In this document: positions 1 through 12,000 of the stretch, in pieces
Layout of the letters: every line of letters starts with the position of its first letter
Numbering within the stretch: position 1 is the stretch's first letter
Origin: Klebsormidium nitens
Lineage: Eukaryota > Streptophyta > Klebsormidiophyceae > Klebsormidiales > Klebsormidiaceae
Reading direction: 5' to 3'
Assembly (NCBI GenBank): GCA_000708835.1
Contig: DF237298.1
Coordinates: 33,616-97,615 of the forward strand
DNA: 64,000 bases
The notes under the pieces: generated by a model
Database searches by the model: none
What the model saw: the letters and a program-made list of their open reading frames with translations, nothing else
What the model was told of the DNA's origin: nothing
Position numbers and translations under genes: made by a program

Positions 1-89
1 ATTGTCGGGGAGAGTGGAGCCGCTCGCGAGCAGGGCGTCGATGCGCAGGGACGCGGAGACGCCACCTGCTGGTGGTACTGGGGTCGAGA
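1..89 (-). CDS. POLA1: Partial terminal POLA1 exon visible at the window edge
   Basis: Read on the minus strand, one frame gives a stretch ending [19 protein letters not shown], which resembles the variable segment just before the cysteine-rich region of Pol alpha. The nearest upstream acceptor (CCCCAG, exon start near base 89) would put this frame one base out of step with exon 19 if that exon ends at its obvious donor (AAG then GTGGGC at 501/500). A later donor in the same stretch, or an unseen small exon, would repair the frame. The exon is certainly cut by the window edge. Confidence 0.55.
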
Positions 90-3000
90 AATTCGGTTTT
101 AACTTGATGGCAACTTAGGGTCGGATGTACCGCAGGGAACTTCACTCCTTACGGGCTTTATATGCTCCGAGCGATCATTTTCGAGCAGCGCATCATAGTC
201 AAAACAAGTAACGGTCACCGGACCGGCCCTTTGAAAAGAGTGGGTCTTTGAACACCCCGTTTTGCGTTCACGTTTTGCGTGGCCTATGCTTCGAATCTTG
301 CCCACTGCCTTTTCCCTCCGATTTGCTGTCCCATCATGCATCCACCATCCTAAAACCAGGTGACCCCCGCTTGCTGCACATAGGGATGAGCTATTTCATC
401 CAGCGAGCCCTTTCCCTTCGCTGCTCACAGATTCTCGGATTCTGATCATGACGACAACGGCACAAATTTGAATATGGTTTTGACGAGATCGGCAGCCCAC
501 CTTGGCGGCGTCGATGCCCAGGCAGTCAGCGATGCGCGCGGCGTCGGTGCCTTCGATGGGTGCGCACAGCCGAGACACCACCGGATGAACCTGCATTGGT
601 TCAGAGCACCGATTACTGTCCGTAAGTTTCTGAAATGCAAAGCAATCTGCCCGAATCAACCTGAGTCTTGGCTTTCCGCCTAGCTTTTTGATATGGGATG
701 TGGCGTCTCCGGATCCGACTTTAGTCATTTGACTCTACTGCAGCGCCTACGACGGCCAATTCCGGAAGCTCCGCAAACGTTGCAATGCCTACTCAATTTT
801 CTTGGGGCGGAACGACCCGAAAGCAGACGGATGGTCAGAACGGAACGGCACACCCTCCTGCTGTAAGCATCAATGCTCGGCCGCCAGACGCCGTCAATAC
901 TTATAGCTAGTGTGGTAAAACAAACGGGACGAGCGCAATAAGCGGACGGAGCGGCAGCTCGTACCTGCTGCGAAAGGTAGTAGTCGATGTCTGGCTGCCA
1001 GGCGCCGTCGGGCGTAATCTCGTCGATGTGCCGCGCCCGCTCTGCCACGGCACCGGCCTGAGGTGGCGAATCCTTCTCGCGGCAGATTATGTACGGAACG
1101 GTCGCACCGACTTGTGACGACTCGCGCTTGCCGGCTTGGCGCAACCGCAAAGCGACCTGTAAGGGGAAGTAAGCAATTTGGAAGGAGGCGCAATAGGAGG
1201 CTATCTTGAGGTAGAGTCTTTCAAGGATTCGGCAAAACATGTGGGGAACGATAGCGCCGATTTGGCACGCCTTGCGCTTGCCGGCTTGGCGCAAGCGCAG
1301 AGCGACCTGGTTGGGGGAAGGAGGTAAAGTTTGATAGTTTAGGATGTTGTTGCGTGCGAGATCAGATTTGAAGGCTAGAAAGCCGGTCATGAGGAAAAAA
1401 ACTCACCGGATGGGCAGGACCTGGATAGGATCCTTGTAGGACGCCGCAAGTCCGAAGTAAGCCAAACAATGTTGCGACTTCCAAGTGAGACGCAGTCCGG
1501 AGTCGGTCCAAAGGCTTCAGGTCGACGAGGGTTCGCATGAGACACGTGGCAGTCTCCGTTGGCTACACGAAAGCCGAGCTACTCCAAGCTTCGCCGGCTC
1601 CCTAGGCCCGTTGGGGTTCTACCCGAACTCCTTCTCCAAAGTTCACACGAAGTTTCCAAAAGGAAAAATCCTACCTTCAAGATCTCTGAAGAGATATCTC
1701 AACCCTGGTTAGCACAACCCGCAAAATCGCCAAGGTTAAAGTTCACCTGCACATGCGGCTTTGAGTATCCTGAACTCCGAAGCCCATAAGTATCCGAACC
1801 CGCAAAAGCGAGTTGGAATTTATCTTGGGACTCAAGCTGAAGTTTGAACTTCATAAATTGAGTTAAAGCCTCGGAAAGACAAAACCGCCAAAGTCGAAGC
1901 CCACCTGCACGTGCGGCTGGCTTTTGGCGTCGGGGTAGTCCTCCGGGGGCTTGGTCAGCGTCTTGGTGATGACGAACTTCTCCAGCGGCACCAGCCCCGC
2001 GTCCATGTCCTCACGCAGCTGACGTCAGCAGCACAGGAGATGACGTCAGGCTAATAAACCATGCTTTTCGTTACAGTCTGGTGTCTAAAAAGCCAGATGC
2101 ACAAATAGCTGCGGAGATTGCAAGGGGCAGTCAGTGAGAGCCCTTTGGACACGGTTTACACTCAAGATTCAAAGTGCGAGGCAGATTAGTGAGAGCGGAT
2201 AAGAGCACTGCCTCCAAGGCTTCTTACCTTATATTTGTAGCTTCAACTCTCTGCTTATTCTGGAACCGACAAGCAATTGCGAACACCATCGCGCCTTGAA
2301 ATTTCTTTGATGCACCTACGCATCAATCGTGTGATACCTGCAAACGGAAACGCTATTGCATCCAAGCAAAGAACCTTGTTCCCTTTGAAACCTAGGATTC
2401 CAACTCACCTTGCGGAGCTCTGAGTGGATCGCCTCGACGACGTCTTCCTTGGAGAGGTCCCCCCGCAGGATCTGCTCGAGGCAATAGTTGCCGATGTCTT
2501 TCGACAGAACGCTCCAGTCACGCCGCACGATGTCCAGCCCCTTCATCTCCAAAATCTGGAAAAGAGGGCAAAAAGCGGTGCTCAGCTTTGAGCTTGATAC
2601 GAGGAGCCCGTTTTCGAATGACATTCAAAGGTTCGGCGTTCTGCAGCAGACGGTGCTCGCGTTCGTTTTGGCGAGCTGGATGCCTCGCTTATAATGGCGC
2701 AAAATTGCCAGTGCCTTCAACCTCCTTGATCTGGAGGGTAATGTGCGCACGAAAATTCGCGAAACGGCTCACAGAAAAGGCAGGGTAAGAATCTGGTCGA
2801 GGAACATTTGGATAAATTCAAAGGAGGCACAGGGCTTAAATTTGGCAAGCACAAAGCAGCCTGGACAGATAAGCGAGGAGTCCTTAAGCACAGTGTATGG
2901 AGCAGCCTGGCTGACCTCTCCCGACTTTTAATAACCAAGCACGAAAAAGCCTGAACTTAGGAGCGAGGGATCACATAAGCACGAAGTATGGAGATGTCTG

Positions 3001-6000
3001 GCTGACCTCCCGCAGGGAGCCATCTCCGGCTGGCTCGATCTTGAGCGCGGCGTATTTCTTCTTCTTGAGCAGCAGCATGCGCTTGAAGATGCCGTCCATC
3101 TCGATCTCCAGCAGACGGTACCGTTTGTTCACCTGACAAGAGCAGAAACAGACCACGTTTTTCCACAGCGCTCTCCCTTCTTCCGCGACACTAAGGTAAG
3201 CAACGCAAGTGACCCTTGTTGCCCCCAAAGTTGGATCCACTGATCACATTGACTCTCGTCGGAAGGGCCGGTTTTGTCAACGACGCAGACTTTACACCAC
3301 TTGTGGCACCAAAATAGCAACCGATAAGCAGAGGCCGTTGTTCGGTCTTCCCCATCCCAGATTTCTCCCTTTATTCCACTGCGTCTCTCCACCACTTTTT
3401 GCTTGCAGAACAAGGAGAAAACTGGATGTGCAACCGATATTCCCTAAAGAAGTCGCTTCGCTCTGACCTCTTTCTTGACGGCGGCGCCCTTGGCCCTGAC
3501 GTCAGCGATGTCGTCACTCCCGGTGTTGATCATGATGGAGTCCGTGTCGCCGTAGATGACCTCCAGGTTCAGGTTGGAAACTAGATCGACGGTGCTCTGC
3601 AAAATCTCGCGCCCCTGTGACGTCACCAGCTCCGCGATGGGCTTGGCGTAGAAGCGCGAGTTGCTGAAGCCGAGGCAGCCGTACATGCTGCAAAAGCAGG
3701 GTGGTTTGACTGGTGGTTAAGGATAACCAGGAGCAAGATTTCAATCCATTTTGCTGAGCCTTGACGGATGCGAGATGCCTAAAACGAGGGCAGCCGGACC
3801 TGCTGCATAGAAGGGGTAACTTGCCAGGTGTGTCGATGGGTGATCAAAAAAACGTAGCAATTTGAATGAATTGCTGAACTTCGGGCTCAGCTTACGGATG
3901 GACATACGGTCCAGCAGGTGCGGTAAAGCTGGGCCTCTGCCTCAAGTTCAGATTGACTGTTGCTCACCGCAATCAACAGTAAATGCTTCACAAGACAGGA
4001 GCTTAAGTGAGCTCCGGGTTGCGTTTAATGGGAGGCCACTAAGTCTTGGAACGAAGGCTGGTCATCCAGGCAGCCGCGCATACCCTCTCGCACACACTCG
4101 ACACTGAAATCTCCTAGGTGCTAAGAAGCTGCTTGTTTTGCCCCACTCTTTCCAAACGGTGCCTTAATAATCGCTTCTACTGCGCCAGCTAATCGTCAGA
4201 ACGGACTGCCAAGGCTGTCTCCAGTACCCTTGTCACTGACCAAGACGTTCTGACGTCAGCTTTGGGGAGTGGCATTACCTGTTGGCGGTGAGCTTGAGCG
4301 CCTGCTGACGGATGTCGTGCTGCTGACGTTTCACCGGGTTGTGCTCGCTTTTCAGCATGTTCTTCACCTGCCGCCGCCGCTCCACCAGCGCTTTCAACAC
4401 CTGGCAGAAGCAGGGTTCGTTCGAATAGTATCCCTTTTTGCCGATCGTTGCTTCGCGTCTCTTGCGGGGAAGTAGTGGTGAAAAGCCATGTATTGGGCGG
4501 TCAGGTTAAGTCTTCGATTACTTACATGAGAACTGAGGATTTCTCGAAGTTTGTGAACGCGACACCTGACACATGTACTCTTGATTCTGGGAGATTGCGT
4601 GATAAAATCTCGCATAGGGAGAAACAGAATCACAAAAACAGTTGTCCAGAAACTAACCGAGACCACCGCAGCTTTCAAATCGAATTTTTCAAGCGCCTGT
4701 CATATGCCAGGACGGCCAAACCTGCGACTACAAGCAACTGGACTCTTGTGACAATAGCTCTGGCACCACTTCATTTCTCCCTCGGGTCGTTCTGTCGAAC
4801 GGAATGACTCAAATCAAGACGCTGAGAACCGGCATTCCCTTACCTGTGGCAACACCCCTGGCGCGTCCGCTTTCGGCAGGCTGGGGATCCCTTCGGCTGC
4901 GTCTCTTTCCACCGTAGTGAAGCATATGTTGTATTCTTGGATGATGGACGGGTAAAGCGAGTTGAAGTCCAGCAGAAGGATGAACTTGTCGTAGAGCCCC
5001 TTCTTCGGCTCCAGCACCAGACCGCCCAAGTAAGAAGGGCCCTTCTTCTTTTTGCCTGTGGGAACCAAATGGAGAGAGTGAGGAATGGGGAACGAAAGAC
5101 ACAGCGAGATAAGGTCCAGCATGATGAATAAACTTGTCGTACAAGCCATTCTTGGGGCTTTAGCACGAGGCCACCAGGTAAGGAGGGTCCTTCTTCTTTT
5201 TGCCTGGGTAGAAGTCAAGGGGTAAAGAATGAAAAACGATGGATTCAGTGAGTCATTCATTGAAGATCTATGCATGTTGTAGAGACCTTCTTTCACTTCC
5301 GGCACCTTCAGAATTGAAGAGGAAGAATTTTGCATCTATACCCTCACAGAGGGGGAATCAGCTCCAGGAAAAAGAGTCTGTACAAAGGTCGAAGGATCGT
5401 CGAAACCGTCCTATTCTTCATCTCGAAGAAAAGTGTAAGCAACGAACTCGTAGCGAGTCCAATAAAGTTCAAACGGCAGGCGCCTTTGCTTGCAGACTCG
5501 AAATCGTGAATTGGGGAGAACACTTGGTTCTCAAATATGCGAAAGGACCCGCGAATTGGAAACATTCTACTCAAAAGAGCCCGGAAACGACCAACCTAGC
5601 GCCGTCTTGCCCTCTCCCTCGTCTTCCCCTTCCTGCAACATTCTTCAAACACCTTGTTTTCTCATCCAAAAAGCGACCACGCTGCGGAAGCTACATGCGC
5701 ATTTGCCGCCGTTTCGTCCTGTGCCTTGTCTCTTCACCCCGCAACATCCCCTTTTGACTTCAACTCTCATCAGAAACGGCGACCAAGCTGCTGACAACAA
5801 GCGCGCACCTGTCGCCGCTTCTCCTCCCCCATCGTCGTGCCCTTCCAGCAACATCTTGTATTTGCTTATCTTCTCACCATAACGGCGACCAAGCTGCAGA
5901 CACCCAGCGCGTACCTGTCGCCGCTTCTCCCTCTCCCTCGTCATCCCCTTCCTCTTCGCCCCGGCCCTTGTGTTTGGCCCTCCGTAGCTCCGTCTCGCGC

Positions 6001-9000
6001 TCTTTCGCCGTCAGCTTGTCCGGCAAGATGAAACCCCGCCCGTGAAACTCGTGCAGCAGCAGGTACTCAATGCGCTGTGCGCGCGCGCCCTGAAAAAGGT
6101 TCAGACAAAGCGGTGTGAATACGTTTCTGCCTGATGATTGCGGTTCAAAGAGGCCGTCAAGTCGGAGGGTTGTGGGGTTGCGTTGGATTGAGCCCCCTAC
6201 TGCGAGGGACCAAGTTGCTTGCTTGCCATTTGACCCATGGAAGTCGTGCAGCAGCAAGTATTCGATGCGACACGCGCGCCCTGAAAAGAGTCCAAAAGCC
6301 GATCAGAACTGTCACCCGGAAAAACGTTCAGAGTATAGTTCAAAGCAAGCTTAGGTAACACCGCAGTTGTCTCGTCTCGTCAGCTTTGACCTGCCAGAAG
6401 CAGCTTTTGCATCACAAGCATGGTAGTGTGCATACTTGTTCGTCTCACGATTGCGGTACAACGGCCCGTTTAAGCGGAGAAACGTGCGGTTGCTTCAGGC
6501 TCAGCCCTTGCTGATGCACTGGGCAGAAGCTCACGCTCGGGACCGAGTTCGGTTGTTTCGCCTTTGGCCCTTCGGACACTCATAAGCATACATACCCATT
6601 CTTGCAGCTTCCAACCGCAGACGACAACCACGAGCTTTAGGCGAGGGTATGAGTTTGGACCAGAACATATCGACAGGAACCCGCAGCGTCTCTTTTCAGG
6701 GATCCCGGAAGCCCAACATCCTAAACGCTGCAAGCTTCAAGGCAATTTCTCTACTCGTCCGCATTACTGCAACCCACCTGCAGCGTCTTGCCCCACAGGT
6801 TCCCGGAGAGACACGTCAGCTGTCGCGTCAGCGGGAGCACGCTGAGGTGGAACATGAGGCCCAGCGCGAGCCACGCGTCCGTCTCCGCCAGGCGCACCAG
6901 CCGCTGCAGCTCGCCGCTGCTGCGGTACATACCGGGGATACCGGCCGGGTCCAGGTCCTCGCGCACCTCGCCCAGCTGGCTGGACGCGAGCTGGGTCAGT
7001 GAGTAGCTGACCTGAGGGGGGAGAAAAAGGACACATGTTTATAATCGCACGCTAGAGAATCTTATGGGGCTGAGTTCATTCTGCCTTTGGAAGGTACGTA
7101 CCGGGGGGTAGGTCTCCGGCACCTCGCCCGTTGGCTGGACGTGCGCGGCGTCACCGAGTAGCTGGTCTGAGTGAGGAAGAGGGAGGCAGTTGTGGTCAGA
7201 AACGGGCCCCTGAAAGCTGCTTAGTGGCGGGCTTGAAAGGACAGAGCGAGCATTTACCGTTTGAGTCAAATGGGTGTTTTGAAGCCAATCGACGTTCGGA
7301 ATGGTGCTCTAAGAATCCCTTTCAAGGGACATGAGCTTGTTGCTAATAAAGAGCTGCCATCCTCCGGGCATGCGTATCACTGTGCGCGCATGCTCTCTTG
7401 ACGCGATCGGTGGCGCTTGCAACGACGGTGGTGTGTAATCGACCCCAGGCGGACGGCGTGACCGAAGTCAGGGATTTCAAGCGAACGGGAGCTTTCCTTC
7501 ACTCTTCTCAATGAATGCAAGGACCAGCATTTGGGTATGCCGTCGACCGACCCCTCCATCTCGCTAAGTTTCATTTCTCACCTCCTTGAGCAGCTCCCGG
7601 GCGGACAGATACGTGTCGCACAGCAGCCGCCCCGCCATGACTGCCATGATCCCGGGGCCTGCGCCGCCGCCGAACCGGTCGCCGCCGCCCCCGAGCTTGG
7701 GCATCGTCTTGCGTCTGAGGCGACCGAGGGATGACCAGCTATTGCAGTTGACCTTCAGAGCCTGGGGCAAAGCAGCCGAAGTAAGGGCAAGAAGTTCGAT
7801 TGGACTCGGAGTACATACGTATTGAGAGGTTCTGCTTTGCAAAGGTTCAATAACTTGCCCTTACGATACCGCCTGATCGCGGCCTTGAGTATCACTGAGC
7901 ATTGCAGAATGGGAGCCTCTGACATATGAATGGAGTGCCTTTTTGGGAAGTTGCGTCCAGGCAAGCAAGTCTGCCGTTCTCACCAGTGCCGAAATGACGT
8001 TTCGCAAGCACTCATTTTCCCCCTTGAATTATACCCGAAGATACTGATTTCGTAGTTCGATGAAGGTAAAAGACGAGCAGTATGCAATTCGACATTTGTA
8101 GATCGCGTACTCCAAAAGTCTCCCACTCCAAGATTGCCAGCCCGTCAGGTTCGTTCCGACAAGTGGTGAATTTTCTCACGGACACATGGCGGCTTACCTC
8201 GAGCCTGTGCAAGAGGACGTCCAGATCGAAACCCGAGATGTTGTGACCCACAAGAACGTCGGCGTCGAGGTTCTTGAGGTTGGCCAGCAAGCAGTGGAGC
8301 AGCGCACGTTCACTGCAACGGGGGTTCTTCTCTTTAAGTGTTTTGTTTGAGCTTTCCGGGCTTAGGAGCGAAGTGTAAAAGGAAGGCATTCGAGTTCTTA
8401 TGGTGAAACGAGGAAGACTTTAGGACAGACAGAATCAAAGAGACAAACCCACTCAGCTGGAACAGTAGGCATAGAAAGGAAGGGACGAACGGAGGCAGGA
8501 GGAAAGCGGTCGACGAGACAGAGGCAGTCGGCAGTTGAAGCTACTCAAACAAAAGCGGAGCAGTGAGGAAACGGAAGGGGTGTCGACGAGCTGCTGTGAT
8601 TGATGACGACGAACGAGCTTTTTAGAGTCCCCTGCGCTTATGAAACAAACGAGCGCAGCCCAAGCCGCCATAATAGACAGACCCAAGCGGCCAACATCTA
8701 ACATAAACCGGGCATAAGCAGCGGCGCTCACTTGGTCTCGTGGAACAAGACCCGGTGCCCCGCCTCGGTGTTGATCTTGTCCGCGTCGTTCGTGAACCCA
8801 ACCGGGAAGCTCCCGAGCTTTTGGACCACGGTGAAGTGGCCCAGCGCGGCCGGGGTGTTCCACTCCGCCTTTGGGGTCGGTCCGTCGATCTGCGACCGGG
8901 GGAGTATTTTTTAAAACAGAGCGTGGCTTGGGCGAAAAGCATTCCCGCCGGCGACTTCCACAGGAGTATCTTTGACTCGGTCGGTCGCTACGTAGGACCG

Positions 9001-12000
9001 CGTGATCTCGAGGATCGCGGGGACCAGGGAGATCCGTTAAAGTCTTGCCCGGGCGTCGGCCGAACCACGTGAGCAGCTTTAGAAGCGAAGTCAAGATGGC
9101 TGTAGTCTTATTACGAGTAAGCAAAGCTATACATGCATCGCAAAAGAAAAGACAGACGTCTTGAAAGATCAGTGCAGCAGAAAGCGAAGACGAGCAGCGC
9201 TTACCTTGACCGCTTTGTTGTAGACGATCGATGCCGCAGCAATCTCGTTCACGTTCTGCTGGTGGTTGATCACCGTCTTGAGGTTGAGCGACGCGACAAC
9301 TAGGGGCGGCGTGTCGCGCTCTCGCACGCCGATGGGGAACTTCTCAATGCTGACGTTTTCGGGCTTGTCGATGGAGACTTCCAGCTTGCACCAGCTCACC
9401 TGCGGATCGGTCCGAAGATTTAGCCTTTGGGTTTCAGCGACTTTGAGAGCGTGCAATAAAGAGATGAAAAACAGTGGAAGAAATCCGGACATCTGCGGTG
9501 TAACCACTTGAAGTTCGAATGCAACCGGACGGTGGATCCTTGGGGAGCTAACGAGCTTGCAAGTAGAGCCTCTGGAAATCCCGAGACGAGCGTGCAAGAA
9601 CAGGGAATCGCGGATACTCGGTCTTGATTCCTAAGTTCAGGGGAGATGCACTAAGTGAAGGCAGTCGGACGTATGAGTGAGAAGCAAGTGGGCTACAACA
9701 GCAAGCCCTCCCACGCAAGGATGTCAGAGCGCAAGTGCCCGCGTCGCACAACCCCGTTAAAACTTTGCGCCCCAAGAAAAGCAAATCAGAGCCCTTCCCT
9801 GAAAAAACTTGGACCAACCAGCGAAACGTTCTCAAATCCAATACAAATCCTTCACCACCTTCAGGTTGCCACAGGGTTGCCAAGCAAACTCACAAAACTG
9901 ATCGCCCTTCTCAAACTTAAGGTTAGCCCACCACCTCAGGACTCAAATCATTCATTTTGATTTACCACAGTGGCAACATTCTGCTGCGTACGGACACCGC
10001 ACCTTCCACTAGGTCGACTTCGCTCTCACCTGGCCATTGGTCACCCTCTGCGAGTTGGCATGTAACATGCAGCTGAGCGAAATGAACACTCAGCTTTACA
10101 TCACCATTTGTACATTCGTCATCTCTGGTCTCTCTTAGGATTGAGTTTCAGTGATATTTTGCCTTCGAGGATGTATGAGAAACAACCACGTTAGGCCAGC
10201 TTTGCCCTCACCTGCCCGTTGGTCACTCTCTGCGGGTTGGCGATTAGCAGCCAACTCGGCCCCATCAACTCCCGCTGCAACAGCAGCAGCTCCAGCGCGC
10301 TCGTCTGCGTCCCGAGCAGCGCCGCAAAGTGCTTCCCCGCAAGATTCGCCTCCAGGGGGGGGTGCCGGAACGGGTAATTCACCTCCAGAAAGTACCCCTC
10401 ACCCTTGGGCACGTCCGCCCGCTCGAACGCGTAGGAGCGCTTTACGGGAAGGAAGAAGGCCTCCGTGCTGTCGACACCCCGGGTTCTGAGCACGTCGCGC
10501 AGCTCGGTTTTCATGTCCGTGCTCAGGACGTGGAGCCGTTTCACGAGCGGGTCGTTCCGTTTTCCGGGAGCGGAATCTTGTTCGAGGAGCGGAATGTCCG
10601 GGTCGGAGAACGTGTCGGGGAGCGGGACGGCGATGACGCTGCGCTCCAGGTTGTGGACGCGCACGCAGCAGCTGACGTACTCGTTGTCGATGGGGACCTG
10701 CAAGCAGAGGAGGGGTAGAAGGTTGACTCGAGACTTATATCATCTTGGGCAGATATTGTTCAGAAGCGGTCAGAAAAGGGGTGCGACTTTGGGCCGTCAA
10801 TGTTTAGGGGAGTTAGAGTGTGGAGGCGGATTACTTTGTTTGACAGTCGGATTTTAGGGACGGTGAAAGTCGGGTTGCGCATCAAAGTGAAAGGACCGAA
10901 GCAGCCCTTTACTATGGCTAGGACCATGAGAAGAATCTGATTGACGGCACAGGGACTCTAAGCGTCCTCCTCCTACTTCCTTCCGTCGTTTTTATCTTCG
11001 TTGACACGAAACAAGTCTTTCCAACCAAAAGACACAAGCGAAGTGCTCCTTGGTTTTTAAAAATGTATACCCAACGATGCTGCCAGGATGCAGATTCATC
11101 TGGAAAGCAGAACTATGGTGACCTTTTCTGTTTGGCACCCGAACCCTCAAATGTAAGCCAGACCTCTAAACCGCCTACCTTGCCAAAAAGGTACACGTCA
11201 GCTTTGTTGGGCCCCTTGTTGGGCTCCTCGTATGCATCCAGGAAGAAGAAGGGCAGGCAGCCGTTCTCTGTCAGAGGGAGTGCCTGGTCTTCCAACGGTC
11301 GCTGGGGCTCTGGACTCGCACTGGGTGAAGGGGCGTCAGGCACAGCGGCGCGTTTAGAGACTTCCTGCATCGGGCAAAGAGCGCTTGAGATGGAATAGCT
11401 GCATAACAGACTCTTTGAGATAGGTGAACCGCCGGCCTTTGAAGCTCACAGGAATGCACAATGCTGTCTGACGCCTGAACAGCCACTTGAATAAAGGCAT
11501 ATAAGGGGCGGTCCGCAAAAGGCTCAAACAACTCTTGCGGCTTCAAGAAACCAATCAATCAAGAACAGCAGAAAGAGTACTTCCAAAAAGCACTTCCATG
11601 CTGTGAAAACGGAGGTGGCACCAACACAGTCCTTCTTGGGAATATCCCGCACCTGGTCACATGCATAACAGAGCTTTTGCCTTAGAACCCCCTTCATCAG
11701 TAAGATGGTGCCAAAACCCAACGCCAAGAAAAGAGCCTGCCCCCACCTGCCATCCAGCAGACGCCGTTTCCTGGAGTGGCACCTTCTGCCGCTTTGGGTT
11801 GGGCCTCTCCTCCTTCACACGCCCCTCCTCACTTTCCCCTACAGGCTCCTCTTTGACCTGCGCCGCAGCGCCATTTACTCTGGCTGCTTGCGCATTCTCC
11901 TCCGCTTCAGCTTCTACGTTCTCCGCCTTTGTCCCAATTTCAGGACCGTCCTCTTCCTTTGCCAGATTCGCCCCGAAGCTGAGCTCGGGCTCCAAGGGGG

